From Schistocephalus solidus (Eukaryota > Platyhelminthes > Cestoda > Diphyllobothriidea > Diphyllobothriidae): a stretch of DNA of 64,000 nt. Numbering within the stretch: the stretch's first letter is position 1; every line of letters begins with the position of its first letter. The stretch spans positions 248,001 to 312,000 of the forward strand of contig WEDG01004982.1 of NCBI GenBank assembly GCA_017591395.1. The letters are read 5' to 3'. The notes below the pieces were generated by a model that worked only from the letters and a program-made list of their open reading frames with translations, was not told where the DNA came from and ran no database searches. The translations under genes and the position numbers were made by a program. This document shows, piece after piece, positions 44,001 through 55,800 of the stretch.

Positions 44001-44470
44001 GACTGTTTCGGACAATATCGCTTCAACTGTACGCACGTACTTGCTTCTTGTCCATCTGGAATTTTTAGTGCGCCGAAATTCCTAATGAAGTGTCAGCAAT
44101 TGGAATTTGTCTATCCGCTTTGTCTACTTGACTATGCAGGCTCTACACCAATAACAACTGACAAACCCACAGTCAACCAAAAGTGCACAACTTTTTTTTT
44201 TTTTTACCTCTGACAATGGATTCCAGTAAGAGTTCGAATGCTCAGACGCATAAAGCCATGAGTTCGGTGAACGAAAATCATTCTTCCTCTTCTACACTTA
44301 TAGATCTTAAGCTTTCCAGGACCATCGAACTTTCCAAAAGGCTGTCGTTCCGGAATATTCTTCATTCCGTTTATAGTTTTTAAAGCGGTTTTGAACAACT
44401 GGCCGCATTTTTGCTCATATTGCTTTAAATACTCGCCATACTCCAAACCCAGTCGGGAATTTTCGGTATT
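44000..44470 (+). repeat. PLE-derived 5' segment S
   Basis: Contains CTCTGACAATGGATTCCAGT and AAGAGTTCGAATGCTCAGAC, a decayed version of the PLE terminal repeat (core G to A, GAAA to GAAT), opening a frame MDSSKSSNAQTHKAMSSVNE. Compare MDYSKSSKAQPNKAM in the 30.5-kb PLE. It recurs inverted at 55340-55800 and, without the core, at 63420-63700. Confidence 0.65.
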
Positions 44471-44508
44471 TGCTCGAAAGGGAACATAACTTCTTTAAAA
44501 AATTATTT

Positions 44509-46560
44509 TTAATCAAATTCTCGACTTTTGCCTAGAAAATAAGCTCTTAGGCGACTCGCAATATGGTTTTCTACCTGGGAGATATTGCGGAGTGCGTCAC
44601 TTAGGTTTTTTAACCTCTTTACTTCCCTTCGTAATGAGCAGCAGACATTGGTTGTGATATACTTTGACCTAAGCAAAGCCTTTGACGAGGTACCGCACAG
44701 ACGTCTTCTGGTGAAACTGGAGCCCTCGGCATCCGGCCTCATCTCCTTGACTCCATTGGTTCCTACTTGTATAACCGCAGCCAGAAGCTCTTAGTAGGTA
44801 AGAACTATTCGACGCCTCAGTCGATCACGATTGGCGTTTTTCAAGGCCCGGTTCTAGGTCCCTTCTCTTCATTCTGTACATAAACTAAATTTCAACTTTT
44901 ACTCACAAATTCATAAAATTTCGTTTACGCTGACGATCTCAAGTGCTTTTTTTCATTTTCTAAAGACACTGCCAATAGTTGCGTTGAAAAAATCAACATT
45001 GATCTACTTATTCTCTCACGTTGGAGCTGTACTTGGCAGATGGAATTTTCTCCATTCAAGAGCAGTTTTATGTGTTTTGGCCCCGCCAAGCTTCCTGGAC
45101 CCCTAGTATTTCAAAAAAGTACACTTATAGAACGATCAACCATAAAAGACTTAGGTCTAAGCTACACGAATAAGCTAGCATTATCACCTCATGCAGATCG
45201 AATTTCTGCAAATGCTGCACAGATATGTGGTTTTAGATCACATAATTTCTTCCTTCCGGAAATAAAGTTAAACCTATACCGCATGTTTGCTCTTCCTATC
45301 CTAGAATACTGCTGTCCCCTCTTGGGGCTGATGAACGCCTCTGACCGCTGTGAGATTGAAAAAGTGCAGAGGGTTTTTACTCGAAGACTATTTTCTCTTC
45401 CTGGATCCAGTATCTCTTAAACGGATAGATGCCAGTTAGCAAACATTAAATTTCTGTGGGTTATAAGACTCAAAGCCGGTCTCTGTTTCCTGTTTCGCGT
45501 TAACTCTAGCCCAAATCTCCCACGAATTAACGCTCTTACTCCTGTATATCGACCCTATGCTACTCGTTATTCCTCCATGATCATTTCACCACCCCTTAGC
45601 TCCACAACTTATCATTTTCTGTTGTTTGCCTCCAAATATGCTTTCATCTGGAATAATCTTCCACTGCAAATTAGGTTGTCGTCTACATAAGCTTTTTTCA
45701 AAATCAAATAACGCAAACATTTAACTTCGGAAGATATAAAGTCCTTATTGTCTGTTTCCTTCCCAAACTCGCAACTTTTGGATTTTGAAAAGGGTCCTCC
45801 TGGTATTAAACGTAGCTCCCTTGATATTACATTGGTCTCTTATTATGTTTCCATCATCCTCTGCAGAGTCAGCCTTTGCATTCACATTTTTTGTGGCCCC
45901 TTTTAAACTAACATCGCCAACTCTTGACAACCTTGATACTTTTCTCCAATTATGCAACCCTGACGATAGTGTCCAGGTTCTGTTGATGATCGAGGCGGGT
46001 TCTGATAGTATCGCCTCTTTGGTGGTGGACTTTGTAGTCAGCAAGGTCGCATCTCGATGATGATCTCGTGACCTCTACTGTCCCCTCTTCGTTTCGACCC
46101 TGTTGTCTACGATGAGTTCCTCCTCTCTCACTTCCACTGCTGTTTATAAACAGTAGCTCTGACTGCTATATTATCTCTCACCCGACAAGGAGAGCTCCAA
46201 ACCCTCATACGTTGTCAGCAACATCCCAATACTATCCCATTGCATTAAGCTATTAATTTTCTAGTGAAGCAGTTTTTCTTCTAGTTTTTTTAAATTGGCT
46301 GCTCGCCGAACTCCGCCTCCGATTTAACCCTAGGAGTTTTTTTGTTGCTTCTTTTCCAGTTCACCGTATGTGCCAAAGATTGTTGACTATTTTTTAAAAA
46401 ATGGCAAATCATTCTGAATCTGATATGCCTAACATATTACACATTTCTGCTGTTAATATGGCTGCTCACATAGTGCAGCAATTATTCACTTTTTATTTAT
46501 TTATACCGCGATATTAAGTTTGTAATGACTGGGCTCTCTGGGCCTTAAATAAACAAGTTA
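44509..46560 (+). pseudogene. LINE insertion (left arm only), RT to 3' end
   Basis: RT motif YFDLSKAFDEVPHRRLLVKL at about 44660-44720. A thumb and post-RT segment follows (LYRMFALPILEYCCPLLGLM near 45280), then a Ser/Thr-rich tail and a long 3' UTR ending AAATAAACAAGTTATTTATT. Several stops. A family distinct from R and Q. The opposite arm at the matching place has LINE D instead. Confidence 0.7.
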
Positions 46561-47090
46561 TTTATTTACTTATCGCTGGAGAGTTTTAAAAGGAACCTTG
46601 TCAAATGTATGTTCAAAAAAGAGCCGGAGCGATGACGGATTAAACCTACCCATCTCATTCACCACTTGTCCTATGTTATGACAGCCTTTGAACTTTTGAA
46701 ATCCATCTGGTTTCTCTGTATAACGAGTTAAAAATAGGGTACAGAAAGGCATATGCATATTTCCCTCAATAAATTGTTTTCAACTGAAGTTGGTCAATTC
46801 GGACGACCAACGAAACGCCTTTTCACAGAGGGCCGTCGGCGCATGGACCAGACTCCCTGAAGAGGTGGTGCTTTCAGGAAAATTAACCCATTAAAATGCA
46901 AACTAGAAACTCATTTGCTGCGAAACTATTGTACATATAATGAAGATTGTGTCAATAGCGGCAGCTTGCGTCTGGCTCAAATATAGCGATGACTCTATAT
47001 TAACATTTGTCAGATTCACAATCGTTAACGTGTATTCTAATTCGATTTTTAAATGTGAACCTGGAGCACAAGGATAAAGCTTAATTCACT
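46560..47090 (+). pseudogene. LINE C-terminal fragments T (left arm)
   Basis: LESFKRNLVKCMFKKEPER at about 46575-46635, then DDQRNAFSQRAVGAWTRLPE EV (about 46800-46865). Both are post-RT tail motifs. The reverse complement is at 53220-53880. Broken frames. Confidence 0.65.
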
Positions 47091-47099
47091 CAACCAAGT

Positions 47100-49680
47100 G
47101 ACTTGAAAGTGGATTAACTGAAACCATAAGGTCATTGATATTTGTGAGTCAGGAGCAAGCTGCCGTTTCTGACAAAATCTTAATTATGTGTAAAATATTT
47201 TCTCAGTAAATGAGAAGCTAGATCTTATTTAAATTGTTGTGCACTTATTGAAATGAAAAACACGCCAGGGATCCCGGCCAATGGTCAAATGGCTTTCTGT
47301 TGTTTAAAGGGATGACCCCGCAGTATTTCCATCCAGACAATTCGAATTAGTCAGAACAATCAAGGGCAAACTCACGGCTTCTGACAATCCGGTAGATTTG
47401 GATGAGGTGACCACGTAGTTGTCCGTAATTGAGAGGAAACAAATGAGGTGCGGCCAGTCTGACTTCGTAAGACGTATGACTAAGATTGTTTACCATCTTC
47501 ATATCTTTCGCCTGCACGCGTTCAAGCTCTGAATAATACTTTTTAAACCACAGACACCAGGCCTGGACGGTATACTCCAAGTGAGCTTGAAAAAATACCC
47601 CGTAGGTTTATCTAAATACTTCCTCGTCAATCTGCACAAATCCTCGTCTGAGTGCAAATAAGACCTGTTTCTTGCGTTTAGCTGCTTCAAGACACTTTGA
47701 AGATGGTTTGAGGGAGGAGTTTATTAGAATACCGTGGTCTTTCTGTTCCTCAAAAATGAAAGGGACTGCCCATCGAGAAGGTATTGGTTGCAATCATCTT
47801 CTTCGCTAGTACTTCTGGTATGGCGTCTTAGTACAACACATTTCCCAACGTTAATTTTAAGAGCTAATCAGCAGACTAGCTGCTAACACGGTTGACACTC
47901 CCTTTAAAAGCGTGCCTGTTGACTTCAGCTGTGATGGTCCTCCAAAATTTAACATTGTCTGCAAAAATGACGGCACTACAATCCAGGTCATCGACACAGT
48001 CGTTGATGTAGACTAAGAAGAGTAACAACCCTAAGATGGAGCATCAGGGACACCACTAAGAACAGGAGTAGGTGTTGACTTCGAGGTATCGATGCACAAA
48101 ATTTGCAATTTTCCTATAAGAAAATCTGCGATCCATGTCGGCAGCATTCCTCTTATTCCGATTTCAGAAAATTTATAAATTGGAAGTTTGTGTGGGACAC
48201 TATCAAACGCCTTCTGGAAATCAGTGTAGATGAGGTCACACCTACTATCTTTGTCCAATGCGCAAGTCCACTGCTCTGTCGAGAGCAATTAACTGGAAAG
48301 ACAAGAGCTCTTCTGGTTCAAGCCATGCAGGAGCATGAGAGTAATCGGCATTCTTCCAGGAACTTCATGGTCACCTTCTTTTTTATATATTTCATTATTT
48401 TACAGCAAATGGACGTTAGACTGACAGGCTGATAATTGTTGACATTAGATCGAGCCCCACCCTTGTAGATGGGGTGAATATTTGCTGCTTTCCATTTGAA
48501 TAGCAATCTTCCTGATTCAAACGACGAATGGAAGTTACGTGCTAGTAGTTCGGAGGGTTCGTCTGCCAATCCTCTCAACAAATTTGCCAGTATATTGGCC
48601 GGACAAGATGACTAAGCTTCTTTGATATTTTACAGTTCTCGTTCTACTAGAGGTGCCGGACAAATAATATATTCAAGCAGTGGACCAGCGTTAACCTCTG
48701 CACTGTTGATATTGTCAAACTGAAGCTCAGTTTGCCCTAGTGAATACGGAGGCATAGAACCGATCCTTGTATTCAGTTTTCTCCCTGTTTTCAATGACTT
48801 TTACACCATTCCTACCCATTAGTACTGTGACTCTGTCCTTGTTTTTAGTAGATTATTCCCTGTCCTGAACTTTTATCCCTCAATAAGCTGCAGTTTTTTC
48901 TCCTGAAAAAAACTTGAAGCAACGATCAGGATTTTTTTACTGTCAGCTTGACCCTCGACCGTACATTTTTTGACCTTGCCTGTAAACTGGCAATAAATAA
49001 ATTAATATAATGGATCAAAATTTTGGGATTAGTTTTAGCCTGCTGGACAATGCTTGATTCGCAGTTCTTTCTGGCCTGACGGATCAATTTTTCGACTGCA
49101 TTTCACCGGCGACGAAATTCAGCGAGACGTTCTGCTGACCCTGTTACCATGAATACCGTCTATTATGTTTTTTCTTTAACTTTCCGTTAAGTTCTCTTGT
49201 TAACCAGGCAGGGCGACTTGTTCACTGGAAAACAGCACTCAAGCAGATCTATTGAATTCGTATTAAACCATCTGAAGTTATCCCTAAGATTCCCTTTGTG
49301 CAAACAATCCTAATATTCTGAAATCAGCTCGTTCTTCTTCGCGTTTAACCTATCCTTTCATATATTTCACTTGCCTTCCGTTTTCTTCGCGTTGAGAGTA
49401 AAGTGAGTAATCCAACAGCTACGTAGTATACTCACTCTTACCAAGAGGTGCATTGGAATACATTCCAGCAATGCTGGAGAATTCCTTAATATATACTAGG
49501 TTCAGGTAATTGGCCCTCCTGTCCTCTCTAAACAACCGTCCACGGATGCACTCTTGCCTGAGGGCAGAATTCGGGTTCCTAACAAAGACAGAGAGACTGC
49601 AAACAGACTGCACTTGTATTAGCCCTTCCCTGAGCTGAACTGCCATCATCCTTACAGGCGGCAGTTTTTTCCCCTGAATA
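47100..49680 (-). pseudogene. LINE copy U (left arm, inner)
   Basis: Same family as R, read on the - strand: endonuclease end with ANYLNLVYIKEFSSIAGMYS (49419-49649), RT segments at 48318-48581 (LLFKWKAANIHPIYKG, NYQPVSLTSICCKIMKYI) and 48031-48288 (LIYTDFQKAFDSVPHK), IFADNVKFW at about 47970, and a tail at 47347-47690. It is 5'-truncated within the endonuclease and has a nested tail insertion at 48846-49012. Confidence 0.8.
48846..49012 (+). mobile_element. Nested LINE 3'-tail insertion (copy in U)
   Basis: About 170 bp ending CTGTAAACTGGCAATAAATA, inserted antisense between codons that are adjacent in copy R (42360-42400). The end matches the 3' end of the LINE at 59.4-61.8 kb (CTGTAAACGGGCAATAAATA), so this is a 5'-truncated copy of that family. 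Confidence 0.65.
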
Positions 49681-49798
49681 ACATAAAGAAAGAAAAAACA
49701 CTTATACTGATATATATTCAGGAGTTTTTTTCACTGCCAACCTGATTCCCACTGAATATTTCCTCTGACAGTGCCTGGTAACTAGCATTAAATACAAC

Positions 49799-49832
<34 letters not shown>

Positions 49833-50700
49833 AGTCCATCTGCATTCAAGCGAAGACTGCACATTTATATTAACACTGATTATATTCACCTTTTATTTTA
49901 CTCATCTTTTCCGAGCAACTTCCTCTATGAATCAGAGAGAGAGGAGCATCGGGAATTGACGTGGCCCCCTTAAAACTATTTTTTCTCTACCCCAAGTACC
50001 CCAAGAACCATGATATCTCCTTATATCACCAGTCATTCAAAATATGAAATCATTTGGACGTACACATTCGGATGTACACAGTATAAAATGCTGCCATTTC
50101 GTTGGATACTCACCATCATCAGAATTCGATTTTGGATTTAAAGATGCTGAAGCCTCAAGTTAAATAACGCCTTTTCACAAGATTGTGTTTCATGTACCTT
50201 AGTGATCAAGAACGAACAATACCGACGTTTCATTATCTCGTTCTGAAATTCTACTGCAGTATTAGCCTAATCTACCACGTTACCTTATTTTCCTAAGCAG
50301 TTTTCTTCTCCTACTCTCTATTCGAAAATTGAGGCCTATTGAACTCTGCCTCCATTGTTAAGGTAGGATTTTTTTCACTGCCTATTTTCTAGTTCAGTAT
50401 GAATTTCAATACATCACTTACTGTTGACCTAACCGGACAAATTCTGCCTAAATTATGAAAACTATTTACATTTATCTGCACACATTGTCAAAATTGTATT
50501 TCGTTTCTAATGTTTGTTAAGACGACGCCTTGCCGGGACTTACCAAATATAAATTCTAAATAAATGAGTAAAGCATGTATTGGTAGGAGTCATCTTCCTC
50601 ACTGGTCCTTATGGTACGGAGTCATAGGACCCCAAAACTTACCAAAAGTTACAACTTGAGAGCCAATGAGCAGACTATCTCCTAGCAGGGTTAAGACTCA
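49681..50700. other. Centre of the inverted array, with LINE tails and (ATT)n
   Basis: Unpaired spacer between the inner arms. It contains a LINE 3' tail ending in an (ATT)n run at 49797-49832, and another tail ending TAAATTCTAAATAAATGAG near 50560. No gene. Confidence 0.5.
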
Positions 50701-53215
50701 TGAAATTCGTATATTTGAACCTCACCCTGGACCAAACGCCTGCATAGAAGGTTAATATACCAACGATGTTTAGAGAGAACCAGAGGGCCAATTACCTGAA
50801 CCTAGTATTTATGAAGGAATTCTCCAGCATTGCTGGAATGTATTCCAATGCACCTCTTGGTAAGAGTGAGTATACTACGTAGCTGTTGGATTACTCACTT
50901 TACTCTCAACGCGAAGTAAACGGAAGGCAAGCGAAATATATGAAAGGATAGATTTAACGCGAAGAAGAAAGAGCTGATGTCAGAACATTAGGATTGTTTG
51001 CACAAAGGGAATCTTAGGGATGACTTCAGATGGTTTAATACGATTTCAATAGATCTGCTTACGAGCTGTTTTCCAGTGAACAAGTTATCCTGCCTGGTTA
51101 ACAAGAGAACTTAACGAAAAGTTAAAGAAAAAACACAAAAGACGGTATTCAGGGAAACAGGGTCAGCAGAACGTCTCGCTGAATTTCGTCGCCGGTGAAA
51201 TGCAGTCGAAAAATTGATCCGTCAGGCCAGAAAGAACTGCGAATCAAGCATTGTCCAGCTGGCTAAAACTAATCCCAAAATTTTGATCCATTATATTAAG
51301 TTATTTATTGCCAGTTTACAGGCAAGGTCAAAAAATGTACGGTCGAGGGTCAAGCTGACAGTAAAAAAATCCTAATCGTTGCTTCAAGTTTTTGTCAGGA
51401 GAAAAAACTGCAGCTTATTGAGGGATTAAAGTTCAGGACAGGGAATAATCTACTAAAAACAAGGACAGAGTCACAGTACTAAATGGGTAGGAATGGTGTA
51501 AAAGTCGTTGAAAACAGGGAGAAAACTGAATACAATGATCAGTTCTATGCCTCCATATTCACTAGGGCAACTGAGCTTCAGTTTGACAATATCAACAGTG
51601 CAGAGGTAAACGCTGGTCCACTGCTTGAATATATTATTTGTCCGGCACCTCTAGTAGAACGAGAACTGTAAAATATCAAAGAAGCTAAGTCATCTTGTCC
51701 GGCCAATACACCGGCAAAGTTGTTGAGAGGATTGGCAGGCGAACCCTCCAAACTACTAGCGCGTATCTGCCATTCGTCGTTTGAATCAGGAAGATTGCTA
51801 TTCAAATGGAAAAGCAGCAAATATTCACCCCATCTACAAGGGTGGGGCTCGATCTAATGTCAACAATTATCAGCCTGTCAGTCTAACGTCCATTTGCTGT
51901 AAAATAATGAAATATATAAAAAAGAAGGTTACCATGAAGTTCCTGGAGGTAAACCGATAACTCTTATGCTCCTGCATGGCTTCAACCAGAAGATCGTTTG
52001 TCTTTCCAGTTAATTTCTCTCGACAGAGCAGTGGACTTGCGCATTGGACAAAGATAGTAGGTGTGACCTCATCTACACTGATTTCCAGAAGGCGTTTGAT
52101 AGTGTCCCACACAAACTTCCAATTTATAAATTTCTGAAATCGGAATAAGAGGAATGCTGCCGACATGGATCGCAGATTTTCTTATAGGAAAATTGCAAAT
52201 TTTGTGCATTGATACCTCGAAGTCAACACCTACTCCTGTTCTTAGTGGTATCCGTGATGCTCCATCTTAGGGTTGTTACTCTTCTTAGTCTACATCAACG
52301 ACTGTGTCGATGACCTGGATTGTAGTGCCGTCATTTTTGCAGACAATGTTAAATTTTGGAGGACCATCACAGCTGAAGTCAACAGGCACGCTTTTAAAGG
52401 GAGTGTCAACCATGTTAGCAGCTAGTCTGCTGATTAGCTCTTAAAATAAACGTTGGGAAATGTGTTGTACTAAGACGGCATACCAGAAGGACTAGCGAAG
52501 AAGATGATTGCAACCAATACCTTCCAGATGGGCAGTCCCTTTCATTTGTTGAGGAACATAAAGACCACGGTATTCTAATAAACTCCTCCCTCAAACCATC
52601 TTCACAGTGTCTTGAAGCAGCTAAACGCAAGAAACAGGTCTTATTTGCGCTCAGACGAGGATTTGTGCAGATTGACGAGGAAGTATTTAGATAAACCTAC
52701 GGGGTATTTTTTAAGCTCACTTATACCGTATACCGTCCAGGCCTGGTGTCTGTGGTTTAAAAAGTATTATTCAGAGCTGGAACGCGTGCAGGCGAAAGCT
52801 ATGAAGATGGTAAACAATCTTAGTCATACGTCTTACGAAGTCAGACTGGCCGCACCTCATTTGTTTCCTCTCAATTACGGACAACTACGTGGTCACCTCA
52901 TCCAAATCTACCGGATTGTCAGAAGCCGTGGGTTTGCCCTTGATTGTTCCGACTTCTTCGAATTGGCTGGGACGGAAATACTGCGGGGTCATCCCTTTAA
53001 ACAACAGGAAGCCATTAGACCATTGGCCGGGATCCCTGGCGTGTTTTTCATTTCAATAAGTGCACAACAATTTAAATGAAAACTAGCTTCTCATTTCCAG
53101 CGAAACTATTTTACACATAATTAAGATTTTGTTACAAGCGGCAGCTTGCGCCTGACTCACAAATATCAATGACCTTATGGTTTCAGTTAATCCACTTTCA
53201 ATTCACGTGGTTGAG
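50700..53215 (+). pseudogene. LINE copy U' (right arm, inner)
   Basis: Mirror partner of 47100-49680 on the + strand. It has an endonuclease remnant near 50760-50880, a nested insertion at 51291-51455, RT (51700-51960), IFADNVKFW at about 52333, and the tail frame 52612-53079 (MKMVNNLSHTSYEVRLAAPH). It shares the FADN change with R and U. Stops and frameshifts. Confidence 0.8.
51291..51455 (-). mobile_element. Nested LINE 3'-tail insertion (copy in U')
   Basis: Same insertion, same position and orientation relative to the host LINE as at 48846-49012. Confidence 0.65.
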
Positions 53216-53219
53216 TGAA

Positions 53220-53530
53220 TTAGGCTTTACCCTGGAGCTCTAGGTTCACATTTAAAAATTGAATTAGAATTCACGTTAACGATTGTGAATCTGACAAATG
53301 TAAACATAGAGTCATCGATATGTGTAAGCCAATCGCAAGCTGCAGCTTCTGACACAATCTTCATTTTATGTATAATAGTTTCGCAACAATGAGTATCTTG
53401 TTTGCACTTAAATAGGTTAAAAGTTCCTGAAAGCAACACCTCTTCAGGGAGTCTGGTCCATGCGCCGACGGCCCTCTGTGAAAAGGCATTTCGTTGGTCG
53501 TCCGAATTGACCAACTTCCATTTAAATCAA
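53220..53530 (-). pseudogene. LINE C-terminal fragment T' (right arm)
   Basis: The frame DDQRNAFSQRAVGAWTRLPE, EVLLSGTFNLFKCKQD is the post-RT end of a LINE. Mirror partner of 46760-47080. Confidence 0.65.
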
Positions 53531-53685
53531 TTTATTGGGGGAAATATGCATGTGCCTTTGATTACCATATTTTTAACGTGATATTAAATGCGTTGTACAG
53601 AGAAACCAGATAGATTGCAAAAGTTCAAAGGCAGTCATAAAATATGAGAAGTCGTGAGTGAATCTCGAGGGTTAAGTTTAATCCG

Positions 53686-55310
53686 TCATCGCTCCGGCTC
53701 CTTTTTGAACATACGTCTGACAAGGTTCCTTTTAAAGCTCTCCAGCGATAGTGATATGACAACGTCTACAGGGAGGGCATTCCATGGTTTGACCACTCTG
53801 ATAGAGAAGGAGAACTTGCACACATCCAGTTTTGCCTGCTGGACGCGCAGTTTCAATGGGTGACCTCGGAGATGTGTCATGGCAGCGAATTAAAAAAATT
53901 TGGAGAATTCCAGGCAGCAATCCAATCCCTTTACAATGCAGAACGTCTAAAGGAAATCTCCGCTTATTTGCCTATAACTGGAAGGGAACAGATAAATATT
54001 GGTTGCGTGGTTTGGATAATGAAAGGAGCTTTGTCTCCTTACCAGTTTGGTGGCTCTGCTTTTTAGTCTTTCGAGGCAGTTCTGACCTTCAACTGTCCAG
54101 GGTCTCCAGACTTGTACAGCATATTCCAAATGCGGCCTAATGAATGTTCAAAAAATCTTAGCGAAGATTCCTTTATCGAAATCCAAAAAGGGAAGCAACG
54201 CAGCCATTGCGTTCTTCACCGATCTCGAGCAGTGAGAGGACGGTTTTAAGGTGGTGTTCGTGCGCACACATAGGTCTATTTGGGCTTCCACGTCTTGTAA
54301 GGCTTCGCTGTTGCGAAAGAATTTTCTACGTTTGGCAGATACGGACGGGTTGCTTATGTAAATTTTTGTACAGTTATCGACGTTGAACTGCAAAACCCCA
54401 TGATTCAACGACACCACAAACTGAGTTAAGTTGATCTGTAGTTTATCTTCGTCGGTATGGCTCGGGACTACACTCCAGATTTTTATGTCGTCGGCAAACA
54501 TTGCTGCTTCACAGTCCAGATCCCTGACATAATCGTCAACGTTGATAAGGAATTGTTTTGGCCTTAGTACTGAACACTGGGAAAACCCATTCACGACTTC
54601 AGCAGAGCATGACCTCTTTTGGTCGATGCACACAACCTGGCGCTGACCCAGGAGGAAGTTTTCGATCCATTTGGGGAGTTTACCTCTGATTCCATTTCTT
54701 TCTAGCTTGTACAACAGTCTCTGATGTGGCATAGTGTCGAAGGCCTTTTGAAAGTCAATGAAGGCGATGTGAACCACGTGTCTATCTTCAAGTGCTTGGG
54801 TCCAGCTCTGGAGAGATTGAAGCAATTGTTTCACGCATGATCTTCCTTTTCTGAACCCGTGTTGATAGTTTGATAAAAATTATGAGTCTCTAGGAATTGC
54901 ACCAAGTTGCACTTGATAATGCGTTCCACAACCTTGCCGAGGATGCATGTCAAGCTTTTTTGTCACTGACGCCAGTCTAAAACTTTGTATAAAGGAATTA
55001 GATGCGCCAGCTTCCAATCGATAGGAAGTGGTCCAGGGTCGGATGACCTTTGAATGAGCCCTGAGAGAGGTGCGGAATTTTCATTGGAGAGTTCACTCAG
55101 AAGCTGGGGTGGAAGTTCATCTGGTCCTGGAGATTTCGACTCTTTTAGTTCCTTAAAATTCCCTTCAGTCGGGACTTCCGAGCACACGCTTTTTGCGTGC
55201 TTTTCTGGTCTTAGGTTGTAAGTATAAACTGATCGAGGACCAGTCGGGAATGCTGAAGCCAGCTCAGTAGGCTTTCTTTTAAGCAAGCGCCATTACTGGT
55301 TATGCTGCTT
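53686..55310 (-). pseudogene. LINE D, RT region (right arm only)
   Basis: The - strand frames give SKSPGPDELPPQLLSELSNE (54963-55286), AFIDFQKAFDTMPHQRLLYK, AAMFADDIKIWSVVPSHTD (54148-54834) with FADD intact, then LEYAVQVWRPWT (53947-54129) and SLSLESFKRNLVRRMFKKEP (53686-53880). It is a CR1/Jockey-group RT with few disruptions and the best-preserved LINE in the array. The endonuclease is missing, so it is 5'-truncated. Only its last ~200 bp have a partner in the left arm. Confidence 0.8.
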
Positions 55311-55339
55311 ACAAACAATGGCTCTGACTCCTTGAGTGT

Positions 55340-55800
55340 TAAAAACACTGCGTAAAGATACGTTTCATTTCGAGCAAAAAACGAAAAATCCCGACTGGGT
55401 TTGGAGTATGGCGAGTATTTAAAGCAATATTAGCAAAAAATGCGCCCAGTTGTTCAAAACCGATTTTATAACTATAGACCGAATAAAGAATATTCCGGAA
55501 CGACAGCCTTTTGGAGAGCTCGAAGGTCCTGGAAAGCCTAAGATCTATAAGTGAAGAGGAAGAAGGTTGTTCGTTCACCGAACTCATGGCTTTATGCGTC
55601 TGAGCATTCGAACTCTTACACGAGTCCATTGTCAGAGATAAAACGAAGTTGTGCACATTTGGTTGACTGTGGGGTTGTCAGTTGTTATTGGCGAAGAGAC
55701 TGCACAGTCAAGTAGACAAAGCTGATTAACAAATTCCAATTTGCTGCCACCATGTGAGGAATTTTGGCACGAGAAAAATTCCAGATGGACATAAGCAAGT
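55340..55800 (-). repeat. PLE-derived segment S' (right arm)
   Basis: Reverse complement of 44000-44470. Frame MDSCKSSNAQTHKAMSSVNE, LIDLRLSRTFELSKRLSFRN. The hammerhead-like core is mutated (CTGACAA, GAAT). Confidence 0.65.
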
